Position numbers and translations under genes: made by a program. From positions 1 through 64,000 of the forward strand of contig CAJGBV010000004.1 of assembly GCA_904501755.1 (NCBI GenBank): DNA of 64,000 nt, written 5' to 3'. Every line of letters begins with the position of its first letter. Positions within the stretch are counted from its first letter, which is position 1. Source of the DNA: Clostridiaceae bacterium. Lineage in GTDB: Bacteria > Bacillota > Clostridia > Oscillospirales > Acutalibacteraceae. This document shows, in pieces, positions 41,969-51,363 of the stretch. The notes beneath the pieces are model-generated. The model worked only from the letters and a program-made list of their open reading frames with translations, ran no database searches and was not told the DNA's origin.

Positions 41969-44167
41969 TCACTCATCTAATTTTAAATAAATTCGTTGCA
42001 TTCTCGCTATATCCACAAGTGAGGTTTTTGAGTCACCGTTAAGGTCAGCCGCCTTTAAAACTGCACTATTTGTAATGGTGTTCATACCCAAAAGATGCCT
42101 CTGCAAAGCCGCAATATCAACAAGAGAAAATTTGCCATCACGGTTAATATCACATTCCACCACCGCAGTATATGTATATCTTACTTCCCCTGCAGAGTCA
42201 AGAATTTCAATAACATCACCTGTTCTTATCATGTCTTCTGAGTCAACCACTCTGACACTTCCACCCTTAACATCAAGGTTTGTCTTAAAAACATCGTTAT
42301 TTGTTGAAGGCTTAATACCCTTTATAAAGGTGGACTCAATGCTATATACAGCCCCATTTATAACAGGATTTGGTATTTCCTCTTCATATTCCTCTCTGAA
42401 AACAGATACGGTATAGGTGTTTTTAAGACCGCTACTGCTGGTTACGGTTATATTTATATCGTTATAGCCTTCCTTAAGCGAAATTTTTCCGCCACCCTCT
42501 ACGGTTGAATCATTTGCCGAAGCAACGGGAGTAACAACAATTTCCTTTACCTCACCTGCAACGATAAGCTCATAATTATTTGTGTATCTGTCAAAGGTAG
42601 GTGAATAGCTATAGCCATTAAGTGAAATATCAGAAAGATAACAGTCATTATTGCCTTCCTTGGTTGGATAAGGACACGGTTCTTCAGGCATATTCTGATA
42701 TACCGGAATATTAAATACAAGCGCACTGTTCATAATAGCCGCATAGCCATTTGCGGTTTTTCCCGCTTCACTTGCCGCTCCCTGTATATTGGTCATATAC
42801 TGATGTTTAAAATAAGGCGTTGACACTACATTAAACTTTTTATAGTACAATGTATCCTGTCCTCTGCTCACATAGCCGTCAGCATAGTATTTTGCACCGC
42901 CAAGTATTGACTTCGCTCTGGTATTCCAAGGGCGATAATAGGTAGCATCAGTTCCCTTTGCATATAGCAAACCGTACTGAATAGCGTTATAGCCACCTGA
43001 GGCATAGGCACGGATATTATAGAAATTATAATATCCCTCATATTCGGGGTAATTTCCCGAAATACTGTTGCCCTGCCCATTAACACCCTGCTCTATGGTT
43101 ATCATAGAAGCAAGAGCAATGGGGCTTACCCCTGACAGTTGTGCTGCCTCCATAAGTACATCGGAGTAGGTATCATAGGTATCCTCTGGGAAAGACCCTT
43201 CCATAAAAGTGCCGTCAAGAGCTGACTGAAGATTCGCCTTTGTATTTATCTCGGGATAATATTTCATAGTGATAAACTGAAATATTCCTGTAGCTGTAAG
43301 AAAGTTTCGAGGGTCTAAATAGTAAGCTACAACATTATCAGCCGCCGCAACCCAACCGCCGCTGTCATATTCATGCCAAGTATCTGACAACCAGTCATAA
43401 TCACCCTCCTGGAGCGATTTCCAGGACTGACTTGCAGTGCCGTGAATGGTAGAAACACCACCGGATGTCTGACCTGCCAGTGCTTCATCCCAGCTAATAG
43501 GTACCTCATCCGATAAAAAAATCCAATTCGGATAAAGTGTATGAAGCTGACGAAGCTTTTCTTTATAGCTTTCGGGGAAATTCTGAGCTTCAAGCTGTTC
43601 CTCAAAGCTTAAATCCTCTTTGTATTCGGGAATAAGCTTAATATAATCACTGTGCATATATCCTGTAACGGTTTCGCCGTTAAGTATAAAGCGGATATGA
43701 TACCACAGCTTACCGTTAGAGGCATATTCAGAACCGATAGCGGTGACATTTGTTCCCGCCGCAAGTTCGGTAATAATTGTATTATTAGTGCCCGGTGCAC
43801 TTCTAACACGAACGGCAGTATCTGCCACAACCGTTGCGTCGCATACATTATCACTACCTGTAACGGTAACATAATTTGCACTTACATAGCCATCAATATT
43901 TCCTGACGAAGTATATGCCGTCAGCTTATACCAACGAGTACCGCTTGAATCAAAAGCTACACCTGTTACAAGCACAGGGGTATTAAGTGCAAGCTTTCCA
44001 AGGCTATCATTAGATGTTCCCGCGCCCGTTCTTATATTAACATTACTGCCGTTTATATATCCGTGACGGTTTGAAAGTCCTGTTGCAAACATACCCGACA
44101 CAAGACAGGCAGAGCAAAGTATAGCAAAAGCAAGTATAACGCTTATAACCTTTTGGGTGATTTTCAT
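41969..44167 (-). CDS. SH3-glucosaminidase protein with C-terminal dockerin
   Basis: 732 residues. Signal peptide (1-28), two bacterial SH3 domains (about 33-88 and 108-175), a LytD-type glucosaminidase region (about 260-500), a cadherin-like beta-sandwich (about 515-600), a further ~60-residue segment and a dockerin with two calcium-loop repeats (DINRDGKFSLVDIAALQRHL and ADLNGDSKTSLVDIARMQRI) at about 665-728. It would cleave the glycan strands of peptidoglycan and dock onto a cohesin, most simply the anchored one encoded just downstream. Confidence 0.92.
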   Translation of the reverse strand: MKITQKVISVILAFAILCSACLVSGMFATGLSNRHGYINGSNVNIRTGAGTSNDSLGKLALNTPVLVTGVAFDSSGTRWYKLTAYTSSGNIDGYVSANYVTVTGSDNVCDATVVADTAVRVRSAPGTNNTIITELAAGTNVTAIGSEYASNGKLWYHIRFILNGETVTGYMHSDYIKLIPEYKEDLSFEEQLEAQNFPESYKEKLRQLHTLYPNWIFLSDEVPISWDEALAGQTSGGVSTIHGTASQSWKSLQEGDYDWLSDTWHEYDSGGWVAAADNVVAYYLDPRNFLTATGIFQFITMKYYPEINTKANLQSALDGTFMEGSFPEDTYDTYSDVLMEAAQLSGVSPIALASMITIEQGVNGQGNSISGNYPEYEGYYNFYNIRAYASGGYNAIQYGLLYAKGTDATYYRPWNTRAKSILGGAKYYADGYVSRGQDTLYYKKFNVVSTPYFKHQYMTNIQGAASEAGKTANGYAAIMNSALVFNIPVYQNMPEEPCPYPTKEGNNDCYLSDISLNGYSYSPTFDRYTNNYELIVAGEVKEIVVTPVASANDSTVEGGGKISLKEGYNDINITVTSSSGLKNTYTVSVFREEYEEEIPNPVINGAVYSIESTFIKGIKPSTNNDVFKTNLDVKGGSVRVVDSEDMIRTGDVIEILDSAGEVRYTYTAVVECDINRDGKFSLVDIAALQRHLLGMNTITNSAVLKAADLNGDSKTSLVDIARMQRIYLKLDE

Positions 44168-44207
44168 ACCTTAGTCCTTTCGACATAATTTCCCATATTA
44201 TGCTTTT

Positions 44208-44236
44208 ATTATATATTTTTATAAAGGTTTTGTCAA
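44208..44236 (-). promoter_or_regulatory. Promoter of the dockerin-cohesin operon
   Basis: Minus strand TTGACA, 17-base spacer, TATAAT. Confidence 0.85.
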
Positions 44237-44287
44237 TAAGTCCAAACACAAAATATATATGCAAAATACTTCCAATATACAATATGT

Positions 44288-44322
44288 ATAAAAAAACGAC
44301 TGAAAATTTCAGTCGTTTCTTA
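44288..44322 (-). terminator. Terminator of the metal-efflux operon
   Basis: ACGACTGAAA and TTTCAGTCGT arms with seven Ts on the minus strand. Confidence 0.85.
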
Positions 44323-46153
44323 TACTCATTGTTCTCATAGCATTAAGAATAGCAAAAAAAGCCACTCCCACATCGGCAAATACCGCACCTAACATTCCCG
44401 ATATACCAAACGCTCCCAGCACAAGAAAAACAATTTTAACCAGAAGCGAAAAAGCTATATTCTGTGAAGCTATGCCACAGGTCTTTTTAGCTATTTTCAC
44501 AGCAAGAGCCAGTTTTTCGGGGTTATCGTCCATCAGCACAACATCTGCTGCCTCAATTGCCGCATCACTGCCTAAAGCACCCATAGCTATACCTACATCA
44601 GCCCTCATTATAACAGGAGCATCGTTTACTCCGTCACCTACAAATACAGCACGTTTACTTCTTTTTATAATTCGCTGAAGCATTACCACCTTATCCTGTG
44701 GCAAAAGATTTGCACACACGGTATCAATTCCTGATATTTCGGCAATTTTTCTCGCAACCTGCTCTTTATCCCCTGTTAGCATAATCGTTTCCTTAATGCC
44801 CAAGTTTTTAAGTTTTTGTATTGCAGATACCGTTTCATCCTTTATTTCATCTATAAGCAAAATACTTCCTGCATATTCCTTGCCTATAGCTATATGAACC
44901 GTTGAAGCGTCCTTATCTTCACAAAAAATACCTCTGCTGTTCATAAGACGGCTGTTGCCAACGAAAACCTCTCGGTTTTCCACCCTACCGCAGATTCCCT
45001 GTCCTGCTATTTCCTTTATATCGCTGACAAGAAGTTTTTTATAGTTCTCATCTGCCGCCCTTACTATCGACTGCGCCAGTGGATGATTACTGTACTGTTC
45101 TATTGCCGCACATATACCCAGTAGCACATCGCTATCCATTTTTTCGCTTTTAATTTGGTCGATGATAAAACTGCCTTTAGTAAGAGTACCCGTTTTATCA
45201 AAAACAAAGGTTTTGCATTTAGAAAGGGTTTCCATATATCCCGAGCCTTTTACAAGTATACCCTTTGAGGAAGCCGCACCGATACCGCCAAAAAAGGAAA
45301 GGGGCACCGATATTACCAGAGCACAGGGACAGGATATAACAAGAAATACAAAAGCACGGCGAACCCATTCATAAGGATTATCGGTAAAAAACTGAGGAAC
45401 AGTGGCTATAAGAAAAGCCGCCGCCATAACAGCGGGGGTATAATACCGTGCGAATTTGGATATAAATTTTTCACTTTTAGTTTTATTTGCCGAAGCATTT
45501 TCTACCAAATCAAGAATTTTTGACACAGAAGACTCTTCAAAGGGTTTTATCACCCTTATCCTTATTGCTCCGCTTAAATTAACACATCCTGCCAGCACAG
45601 TGTCCCCTATCCTTACATCTACAGGTAAAGCTTCTCCAGTCATAGAAGAGGTATCAACCGAGCTTACACCGCTTATAACTTCTCCGTCAAGGGCAATTTT
45701 CTCACCGGGAAGCACCTCAATAATTTCACCAAATAAAACCGTACTTGCGTCAACTATTTTTATTTCGTCCCTTATTACACGGGCAGTATCGGGACGTATA
45801 TCCATAAGAGCCGCAATATTTTTTCGACTTTTTCCCACAGCATAAGACTGAAAAAGTTCGCCTACCTGATAAAAAAGCATTACTGCCACACTTTCGGTAT
45901 ATTCCCCTAAAAAAACAGCGCCTACCGAAGCTATGGTCATAAGCAGATTTTCATTAGCAAATCTTCGGTATCTAAGACCTACAACCGCCTTGGTTATAAC
46001 ATCATATCCTATGGTAATATACGCAGTGAGATACAGTGCCGCCACAATAGTTTCGTTTATATCTCTTACCGTTTTATCAAGCACAACAGCAAAGACTAAT
46101 ACAGCGAAGGCGAAAATAATGCGGTAAAGCATCCTTTTTTGCTTTTTTGTCAT
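44309..46153 (-). CDS. Heavy-metal P1B-type ATPase (CadA/ZntA-like)
   Basis: 614 residues. Phosphatase loop TGEALP, membrane CPC motif in ISCPCALVIS near 272, phosphorylation site DKTGTLTKG near 318 and GDGVNDAP near 520. The N-terminal metal-binding domain is absent and is supplied by the separate HMA protein encoded just upstream (TAATG overlap). The CadC-like regulator points to Zn, Cd or Pb export. Confidence 0.93.
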   Translation of the reverse strand: MTKKQKRMLYRIIFAFAVLVFAVVLDKTVRDINETIVAALYLTAYITIGYDVITKAVVGLRYRRFANENLLMTIASVGAVFLGEYTESVAVMLFYQVGELFQSYAVGKSRKNIAALMDIRPDTARVIRDEIKIVDASTVLFGEIIEVLPGEKIALDGEVISGVSSVDTSSMTGEALPVDVRIGDTVLAGCVNLSGAIRIRVIKPFEESSVSKILDLVENASANKTKSEKFISKFARYYTPAVMAAAFLIATVPQFFTDNPYEWVRRAFVFLVISCPCALVISVPLSFFGGIGAASSKGILVKGSGYMETLSKCKTFVFDKTGTLTKGSFIIDQIKSEKMDSDVLLGICAAIEQYSNHPLAQSIVRAADENYKKLLVSDIKEIAGQGICGRVENREVFVGNSRLMNSRGIFCEDKDASTVHIAIGKEYAGSILLIDEIKDETVSAIQKLKNLGIKETIMLTGDKEQVARKIAEISGIDTVCANLLPQDKVVMLQRIIKRSKRAVFVGDGVNDAPVIMRADVGIAMGALGSDAAIEAADVVLMDDNPEKLALAVKIAKKTCGIASQNIAFSLLVKIVFLVLGAFGISGMLGAVFADVGVAFFAILNAMRTMSIRND

Positions 46154-46371
46154 TAATCCACTACCACACAGTCAGGCTCTATTTTTTTAATAACAGCCTT
46201 TACCTCTTTCATAATATCATAAAATTTATTATCGTCTGCCTCAACAGTCAGTTTCTGAGCAATAAAATTAACACCCGCAAAGGTCACTCCGTCGATTTTC
46301 TTAATTGCTTCTTCCATTTTTGCCGCACAGTGCGCACAGTCAAGGTCTTCTAACACATAAGTTTTTTTCAT
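46153..46371 (-). CDS. Free-standing HMA metal-binding protein
   Basis: 72 residues with the heavy-metal-associated motif DCAHCAAKM near 10-18 and a beta-alpha-beta-beta-alpha-beta pattern. It replaces the domain normally fused to the ATPase that follows. Probably hands Zn or Cd to the pump. Confidence 0.93.
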   Translation of the reverse strand: MKKTYVLEDLDCAHCAAKMEEAIKKIDGVTFAGVNFIAQKLTVEADDNKFYDIMKEVKAVIKKIEPDCVVVD

Positions 46372-46381
46372 AATTTTTCTC

Positions 46382-46735
46382 CTATTCTTCGATATGCTCC
46401 ATACCGTTATTAATAATTGTAGTTACGTGATTATCAGCAAGGCTATAGAAAACAGTTTTTCCCTCCCGTCTGAATTTAACAAGACGAGCCTGTTTAAGTA
46501 TTTTAAGCTGATGGGATATTGCCGAAATAGTCATACCGAGAAGTCCCGCAATATCGCATACACACATTTCTTCTATACTAAGAACATAAAGTATTTTTAT
46601 GCGGGTAGAATCTCCGAACACTTTATAAAGGTCAGCCAGTGCATAAAGTTTTTCTTCTTCAGGCATTAACGCCCGAACTTCATTCACAACGCTTTCGTGA
46701 ACGTGTATAAACTCACAGGAAGGTATATCCGCCAC
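46382..46735 (-). CDS. ArsR/SmtB-family metal sensor, CadC/CzrA-like
   Basis: 117 residues, winged helix with ISAISHQLKILKQARLVKFRREG. The alpha-3 metal motif MCVCDIA (57-63) and the extra N-terminal Cys-His residues fit a CadC-type site; the C-terminal DNHVTTIINNGMEHIEE provides an alpha-5 His site. It would repress this operon until Cd, Pb or Zn binds. Confidence 0.92.
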   Translation of the reverse strand: MADIPSCEFIHVHESVVNEVRALMPEEEKLYALADLYKVFGDSTRIKILYVLSIEEMCVCDIAGLLGMTISAISHQLKILKQARLVKFRREGKTVFYSLADNHVTTIINNGMEHIEE

Positions 46736-46757
46736 TCAACCTCTCTCCTTTCATCAT

Positions 46758-46773
46758 TTGAATGACTGTTCAA
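46758..46773. promoter_or_regulatory. ArsR-type operator
   Basis: TTGAA-N6-TTCAA lies just downstream of the -10 box of the metal operon, between the promoter and the regulator gene. A second perfect TTCAA-GT-TTGAA is at 46850-46861 toward the divergent MFS gene. Confidence 0.7.
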
Positions 46774-46783
46774 GTGTCGAACT

Positions 46784-46812
46784 ATTATAGCATATTTGTC
46801 GGTTTATGTCAA
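46784..46812 (-). promoter_or_regulatory. Promoter of the metal-efflux operon
   Basis: Minus strand TTGACA, 17-base spacer, TATAAT, both boxes perfect. Confidence 0.88.
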
Positions 46813-46879
46813 CTTAGCCACAGCAAAAAATACTTGTTCCAAAATCTGATTCAAGTTTGAATGCTTTGGCTATTTTTAA

Positions 46880-46908
46880 TTGATTTAATAAGGGATAAGT
46901 GTTATACT
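46880..46908 (+). promoter_or_regulatory. Promoter of the MFS-glycerophosphodiesterase unit
   Basis: TTGATT, 17-base spacer, TATACT. Confidence 0.65.
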
Positions 46909-46938
46909 ATCATTGTATAAAAAAACAAGAGGTGCGAT

Positions 46939-48240
46939 ATGAAGCTTAATTACAAAAGAACTATACTTATTGGTCTGTCCTTTATGTCTATACTTGCCTT
47001 CTGGCAGTTTTATGACCAGGTTATCCCCTATCTTTTGGAATCAACATTTTCTCTTAATACCTTTTCGGCAAATGCTATTATGTCTATTGACAACGTGCTT
47101 GCTATTTTTATGCTCCCACTGTTTGGAGCAATATCTGACAAAACCAGAACTCCTCTTGGAAAACGAACTCCATATATATTATTCGGTACTATAGCATCCT
47201 GTGTCCTGCTTATAGTTCTGGGTGTTTTCCATCAGAAAGTAAGCTTCTGGGGCTTCTTTATAACCCTTATGGCACTTCTTGTCACTATGGCTGTTTACAG
47301 AACTCCTGCCGTTGCTTACATGCCTGATGTTACCGAAAAACCTCTCAGAAGTAAAGCTAACGCCATTATTAATCTTGTGGGTTATTTGGGCGGAATTTTC
47401 TCCACAGTTGTTATGATGTTTATGCTAAAAAGCGAGAAAAACGCACAGGGAGAAAGTGTTTACAGCTCAGACCAATCCTTTATGCCGGTATTCATTGTTA
47501 TATCCGCATTTATGCTCATAACGGTTCTTATAATGGTGTTTACAACTAATGAAAACAAGCTTTTAAAAGAAACAAATATAAAAGATGAGGAAACAGAAGA
47601 TATAAACAAGGGCAAAAAGATGCCAAAAAGCGTACTCAAAAGCCTTATTTTTATTTTAATGTCGGTATTCTTCTGGTTTATGTCCTATAACTCGGTTACC
47701 ACCGCTTTTTCAAGATACTGTGTAAACATATGGGGTGTTGATCTTGGCACCTCTTCGAGCTATTTGCTTACCGCTACGGTTGCCGCAATTATTGCCTTTG
47801 TTCCTCTGGGTTTTCTTTCCTCAAAGGTGGGCAGAAAAAGCACAATTCTTATAGGCGTATTTCTTATGACCGCCTGTCTTTTTGCCGCAATATTCATAAC
47901 CCGTCAGACCCCTGTTATGTATCTGATTTTAGGTCTTATCGGTATTGCCTGGGCGGCAATAAATGTAAACTCCTTCCCAATGGTTGTGGAAATGAGCAGC
48001 GGTGCAGACGTAGGCAAATACACCGGCATTTACTATACCTTCTCTATGGCAGCTCAGATAACTACTCCCCTGCTTTCAGGTTTTATTATTGATAATTTAG
48101 GTCTTGGTTACAGAGCGCTTTTCCCCTATGCAGTAATATTCGCCGCCCTTTCCTTTGTTACTATGCTGTTTGTAAAACACGGCGACTCAAAGCCCTTACC
48201 TAAAAAAGATTTGCTTGAAAGCTTTGATACAGAGGACTGA
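46939..48240 (+). CDS. MFS transporter, GPH/sucrose-symporter-like
   Basis: 433 residues with about 12 hydrophobic segments. SDKTRTPLGKRTPYI near 67-81 is the loop typical of glycoside-pentoside-hexuronide and SLC45-type symporters. Substrate unknown, perhaps a disaccharide or a glycerol-phosphodiester headgroup. Two bases before the phosphodiesterase gene, so the two work together. Confidence 0.88.
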   Translation: MKLNYKRTILIGLSFMSILAFWQFYDQVIPYLLESTFSLNTFSANAIMSIDNVLAIFMLPLFGAISDKTRTPLGKRTPYILFGTIASCVLLIVLGVFHQKVSFWGFFITLMALLVTMAVYRTPAVAYMPDVTEKPLRSKANAIINLVGYLGGIFSTVVMMFMLKSEKNAQGESVYSSDQSFMPVFIVISAFMLITVLIMVFTTNENKLLKETNIKDEETEDINKGKKMPKSVLKSLIFILMSVFFWFMSYNSVTTAFSRYCVNIWGVDLGTSSSYLLTATVAAIIAFVPLGFLSSKVGRKSTILIGVFLMTACLFAAIFITRQTPVMYLILGLIGIAWAAINVNSFPMVVEMSSGADVGKYTGIYYTFSMAAQITTPLLSGFIIDNLGLGYRALFPYAVIFAALSFVTMLFVKHGDSKPLPKKDLLESFDTED

Positions 48241-48242
48241 TA

Positions 48243-49040
48243 ATGCTATATATATTACTTTTTATTCTCTTGTCCTGTTGTGTTTTTTTGTTTCTTATCT
48301 TCCCTGCCACAAGAAAGCACAGTGACAGAAATGTTTTAAACGGACTTTATATTGCACACAGAGGACTTCACGACATTGCAAAGGGCATCCCCGAAAATTC
48401 CATTCCCGCCTTTAAGGAGGCTGTAAAGCAGGGCTTTGCAATTGAGATTGATATACACCTTACAAAAGACGCTAAGGTTGTGGTTTTCCACGATGATGAT
48501 ATGAAGCGTATGTGCTCTCTTGACAGAAAAATAAAGGATATGACTCTTGAGGAAATCAAGGCTCTCAGACTGCTCAGCACTCTCTATACCGCCCCTACCC
48601 TAAAGGAATGTCTTTCGGCAATTGACGGCAAGGTGCCATTGCTTATTGAGTTTAAGTATGACGGCAACTCAAAGGCTCTTTGTGAACAAGCTAATAAAAT
48701 TTTGTCGGAATATAACGGCAAATACTTTGTGCAGTCCTTTTATCCCCAAAATCTTTACTGGTACAAAAAGCACAGAAAGGACGTTTGCCGAGGACAGCTC
48801 TCCTGTGCCTTTAAGGGAGAAGCCTTTTATAAAAAGCTTTCAGGCTGTCTGCTGTTTAATTTTCTGTCCCGCCCCGATTTTGTTTCCTATGACCATAGGG
48901 ATGAAAAGCATCTGTGTCGCAGACTGGTAACAAAGCTCGGTACTTTCCCTGTAGGTTGGACCTTTACACAACAGGAAGAAATTGATAAAAACAAAAAGCA
49001 TTTTCGAACCTACATATTCGAAAATTTTATACCGAAATAA
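48243..49040 (+). CDS. Glycerophosphodiester phosphodiesterase
   Basis: 265 residues with a membrane helix at about 1-20 followed by the GDPD TIM barrel: AHRGLHDIAKGIPENSIPAF with catalytic His, EIDIHLTKD and VVFHDDDMKRM. It hydrolyses glycerophosphodiesters to glycerol-3-phosphate and an alcohol. Coupled to the upstream transporter. Confidence 0.92.
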   Translation: MLYILLFILLSCCVFLFLIFPATRKHSDRNVLNGLYIAHRGLHDIAKGIPENSIPAFKEAVKQGFAIEIDIHLTKDAKVVVFHDDDMKRMCSLDRKIKDMTLEEIKALRLLSTLYTAPTLKECLSAIDGKVPLLIEFKYDGNSKALCEQANKILSEYNGKYFVQSFYPQNLYWYKKHRKDVCRGQLSCAFKGEAFYKKLSGCLLFNFLSRPDFVSYDHRDEKHLCRRLVTKLGTFPVGWTFTQQEEIDKNKKHFRTYIFENFIPK

Positions 49041-49041
49041 A

Positions 49042-49082
49042 AATACACCGCGTATTCTAAAAGGAATACGCGGTGCTGATTT
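49042..49082. terminator. Bidirectional terminator
   Basis: CACCGCGTATTC pairs with GAATACGCGGTG, T-rich on both sides; it separates convergent genes. Confidence 0.88.
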
Positions 49083-49086
49083 TTAA

Positions 49087-51273
49087 TTACTCACCTGCAA
49101 GGGTTAATTTAAGCTGTGCCATATCTGTTGTTTCCACTGCACCGTTTCCGTCAACATCAGCGCTTGCTTCACTGAAATCTTCCATTTTCACTCCTGCAAG
49201 ATAAAGCTTTAAAATGGCTAAATCAGAAATATTTACAATTCCGTCATTATTGCAGTCACCTGCCAGCTTATTTACAAATGTGATACTGCCCTCAAACATA
49301 TATCCGCCGTAAACAAAGTATACCGTCTGCTCACCTGCTACAGTGTTATCATATCCTAAAATCGAAAGCTCTCCCGTGTCAAGCTCTTCGCTTTCACCGC
49401 TATAATAAGTTACGGTCATTTTTCCGCCTGAAAGGTCAGGCTCGGCACCTATATTATACACTGTGCTTTGGGGCTGCTGTGTAATTTCCACACTCTGTGC
49501 TCCTGCAACAGAGCAAACCGAAACCTGTGGATAATCATATCCGCTGACACTGCTCAGCCACCACACATTTTCAAAATCAAAGCCTTCATATGACTCTTTG
49601 TTTTTCATTTCTCCATCAGTAAGACTTGTAACGCCATCTATCTCATTGACGTCAAAATTTTCATATATACCATTGGTTACTATGTCATAGTAATAATTAT
49701 TCTTGAAAATTCCGCCGTTATTTACTCCTGCTATTCCACCCACAAATTCGTTTGCAGAATACGGAACTGCTATGCTATAACAATTTTCTACTGACATAAA
49801 CTGTCCATCCTCTGACTGAGCAAAGGAATTAACAGATGCCACAATACCTGCCGCATAGTCACCGCTTTGTGCCGCGGCATCATAATTTTCAGCATAAGAG
49901 CCTACATAGCCAAGATTATAGCAGTCACTTATACAGCTTTCGGTTATCTCTGCCGCTATACCGCCGGCAAAAGCCTCATAGCTGTCAGAATAAGACACAA
50001 CCTCACCTGCATTATAGCAACCGCCAATAACGGTATTGCCTGCAGCATAACCTGCTATACCGCCACTTGCTACTCCGTAAAGAACACCAAGGTCGGTCTG
50101 CTCCTGCAAAACACTGCCATAGCCAACTACACCAAGATTTGCACAGGTGACAATCTGTGCATTATTTGCAACACCTGCTATACCGCCTGTAACATATCCG
50201 CTTACAGCACCTAAATTATAGCAAAATCCTATCGTAGAGCCTTCATTACTTATACCTGTAATTCCGCCTGAATAAGCCTGTTCGCCCGTAGGATAAATGT
50301 ATATAAAGCTACTGTTAATACAGTTTAAAATCTGACCGCAGTTCTCCCCGGCAACTGTGCCCACATAAGAGCCGTCACCGCAAAGCGAAATAACGCTACC
50401 GCTGACAGAACAGTTTACTATATTTCCTGTGTTTTTACCAACCAAACCGCCTAAATTAGCAGCACAGTCTGAATAAGCTATAGCACTAAGATTTTCGAAA
50501 GAAAGATTACTTATATTACCGCTGTTGTTTCTGAAAAGACCTATATTAACGGTATAGGCAGAACTTGATGAGCTGTATTCATAGTAAAACTCAAGTCCCG
50601 AAACAGTATATCCGTTACCGTTTAGAGTTCCGCTGAAGCTGTCAAAGGGAATAAAGCCGTTTTCCTCATTATAAAAGGTACCGCCCTCTGCAAAATCAGA
50701 CTCGGTAAAGGTAATATTATTTAAAAGAGAAAAATGTGCAGAAGGATATTTTCTTATATTATTAAAATGCGCTGTGCCTGAAATAAGGTAGGGGTCAGTC
50801 TCAGTTCCACTACCTCCCGCAAAATCAGTAACATTTTCTTGTACTATTTTTAACTTATAGGAGGAAGGCATAACATAGTACTCTGAGGTACCGTCTGAAC
50901 AATTACCGCTAAGACTAACCAGAGCGTCACCCTCTGCTATCACCTTAAAAATATACTCTTCAGAGAAACGGTCACTGTTTCCTGTAGTCAGAAAATCAAT
51001 AGAGCCGTCTTTTGCATTAGATGTGAAGTCGCCGCCCGCAGATATATACTTAAGCTTTGAGCTATCATATTTTAGAGTTCCCTCTATTGCCTGCATTTTA
51101 GAGCTAAATTTAAAAGTAACTGTCACAGTAATTATGCTATTCACCTTAGGTGTTTCATTTGTTACCCCTATTGTAGAGTTGGCAGTAAATGCACTTACAT
51201 TAATCACCAGTGCACACATTACAACCGACATTACTACAACTAATGCAGCTAATGTTTTAAAAAACTTTTTCAT
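49087..51273 (-). CDS. Large secreted protein with cohesin, GLUG-type repeats and dockerin
   Basis: 728 residues. Signal peptide (about 1-28), cohesin (about 32-145) close to the one in the 40.5-kb protein, a long Gly/Asn-rich region of GLUG-like beta-helix repeats (about 160-585, repeats such as GGIAG and NCYN), an Ig-like bacterial domain (about 590-665) and a dockerin with DCNNDGIVNISDLAILKLYL and ADVDGNGAVETTDMAQLKLTL. Having both modules it could bridge complexes or polymerise. No catalytic domain. Confidence 0.9.
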   Translation of the reverse strand: MKKFFKTLAALVVVMSVVMCALVINVSAFTANSTIGVTNETPKVNSIITVTVTFKFSSKMQAIEGTLKYDSSKLKYISAGGDFTSNAKDGSIDFLTTGNSDRFSEEYIFKVIAEGDALVSLSGNCSDGTSEYYVMPSSYKLKIVQENVTDFAGGSGTETDPYLISGTAHFNNIRKYPSAHFSLLNNITFTESDFAEGGTFYNEENGFIPFDSFSGTLNGNGYTVSGLEFYYEYSSSSSAYTVNIGLFRNNSGNISNLSFENLSAIAYSDCAANLGGLVGKNTGNIVNCSVSGSVISLCGDGSYVGTVAGENCGQILNCINSSFIYIYPTGEQAYSGGITGISNEGSTIGFCYNLGAVSGYVTGGIAGVANNAQIVTCANLGVVGYGSVLQEQTDLGVLYGVASGGIAGYAAGNTVIGGCYNAGEVVSYSDSYEAFAGGIAAEITESCISDCYNLGYVGSYAENYDAAAQSGDYAAGIVASVNSFAQSEDGQFMSVENCYSIAVPYSANEFVGGIAGVNNGGIFKNNYYYDIVTNGIYENFDVNEIDGVTSLTDGEMKNKESYEGFDFENVWWLSSVSGYDYPQVSVCSVAGAQSVEITQQPQSTVYNIGAEPDLSGGKMTVTYYSGESEELDTGELSILGYDNTVAGEQTVYFVYGGYMFEGSITFVNKLAGDCNNDGIVNISDLAILKLYLAGVKMEDFSEASADVDGNGAVETTDMAQLKLTLAGE

Positions 51274-51334
51274 ATACAGACCTCCTGTTTTTTATTTAAT
51301 TTTATTATACCACATTTTCCCTTATATTAAAAGA

Positions 51335-51363
51335 AAAAATCCTGAGTGACTCAGGATTTTAAC
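51335..51363 (-). terminator. Terminator overlapping the end of the EamA gene
   Basis: AAAATCCTGAGT and ACTCAGGATTTT arms; the stop codon lies inside the hairpin. Confidence 0.8.
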
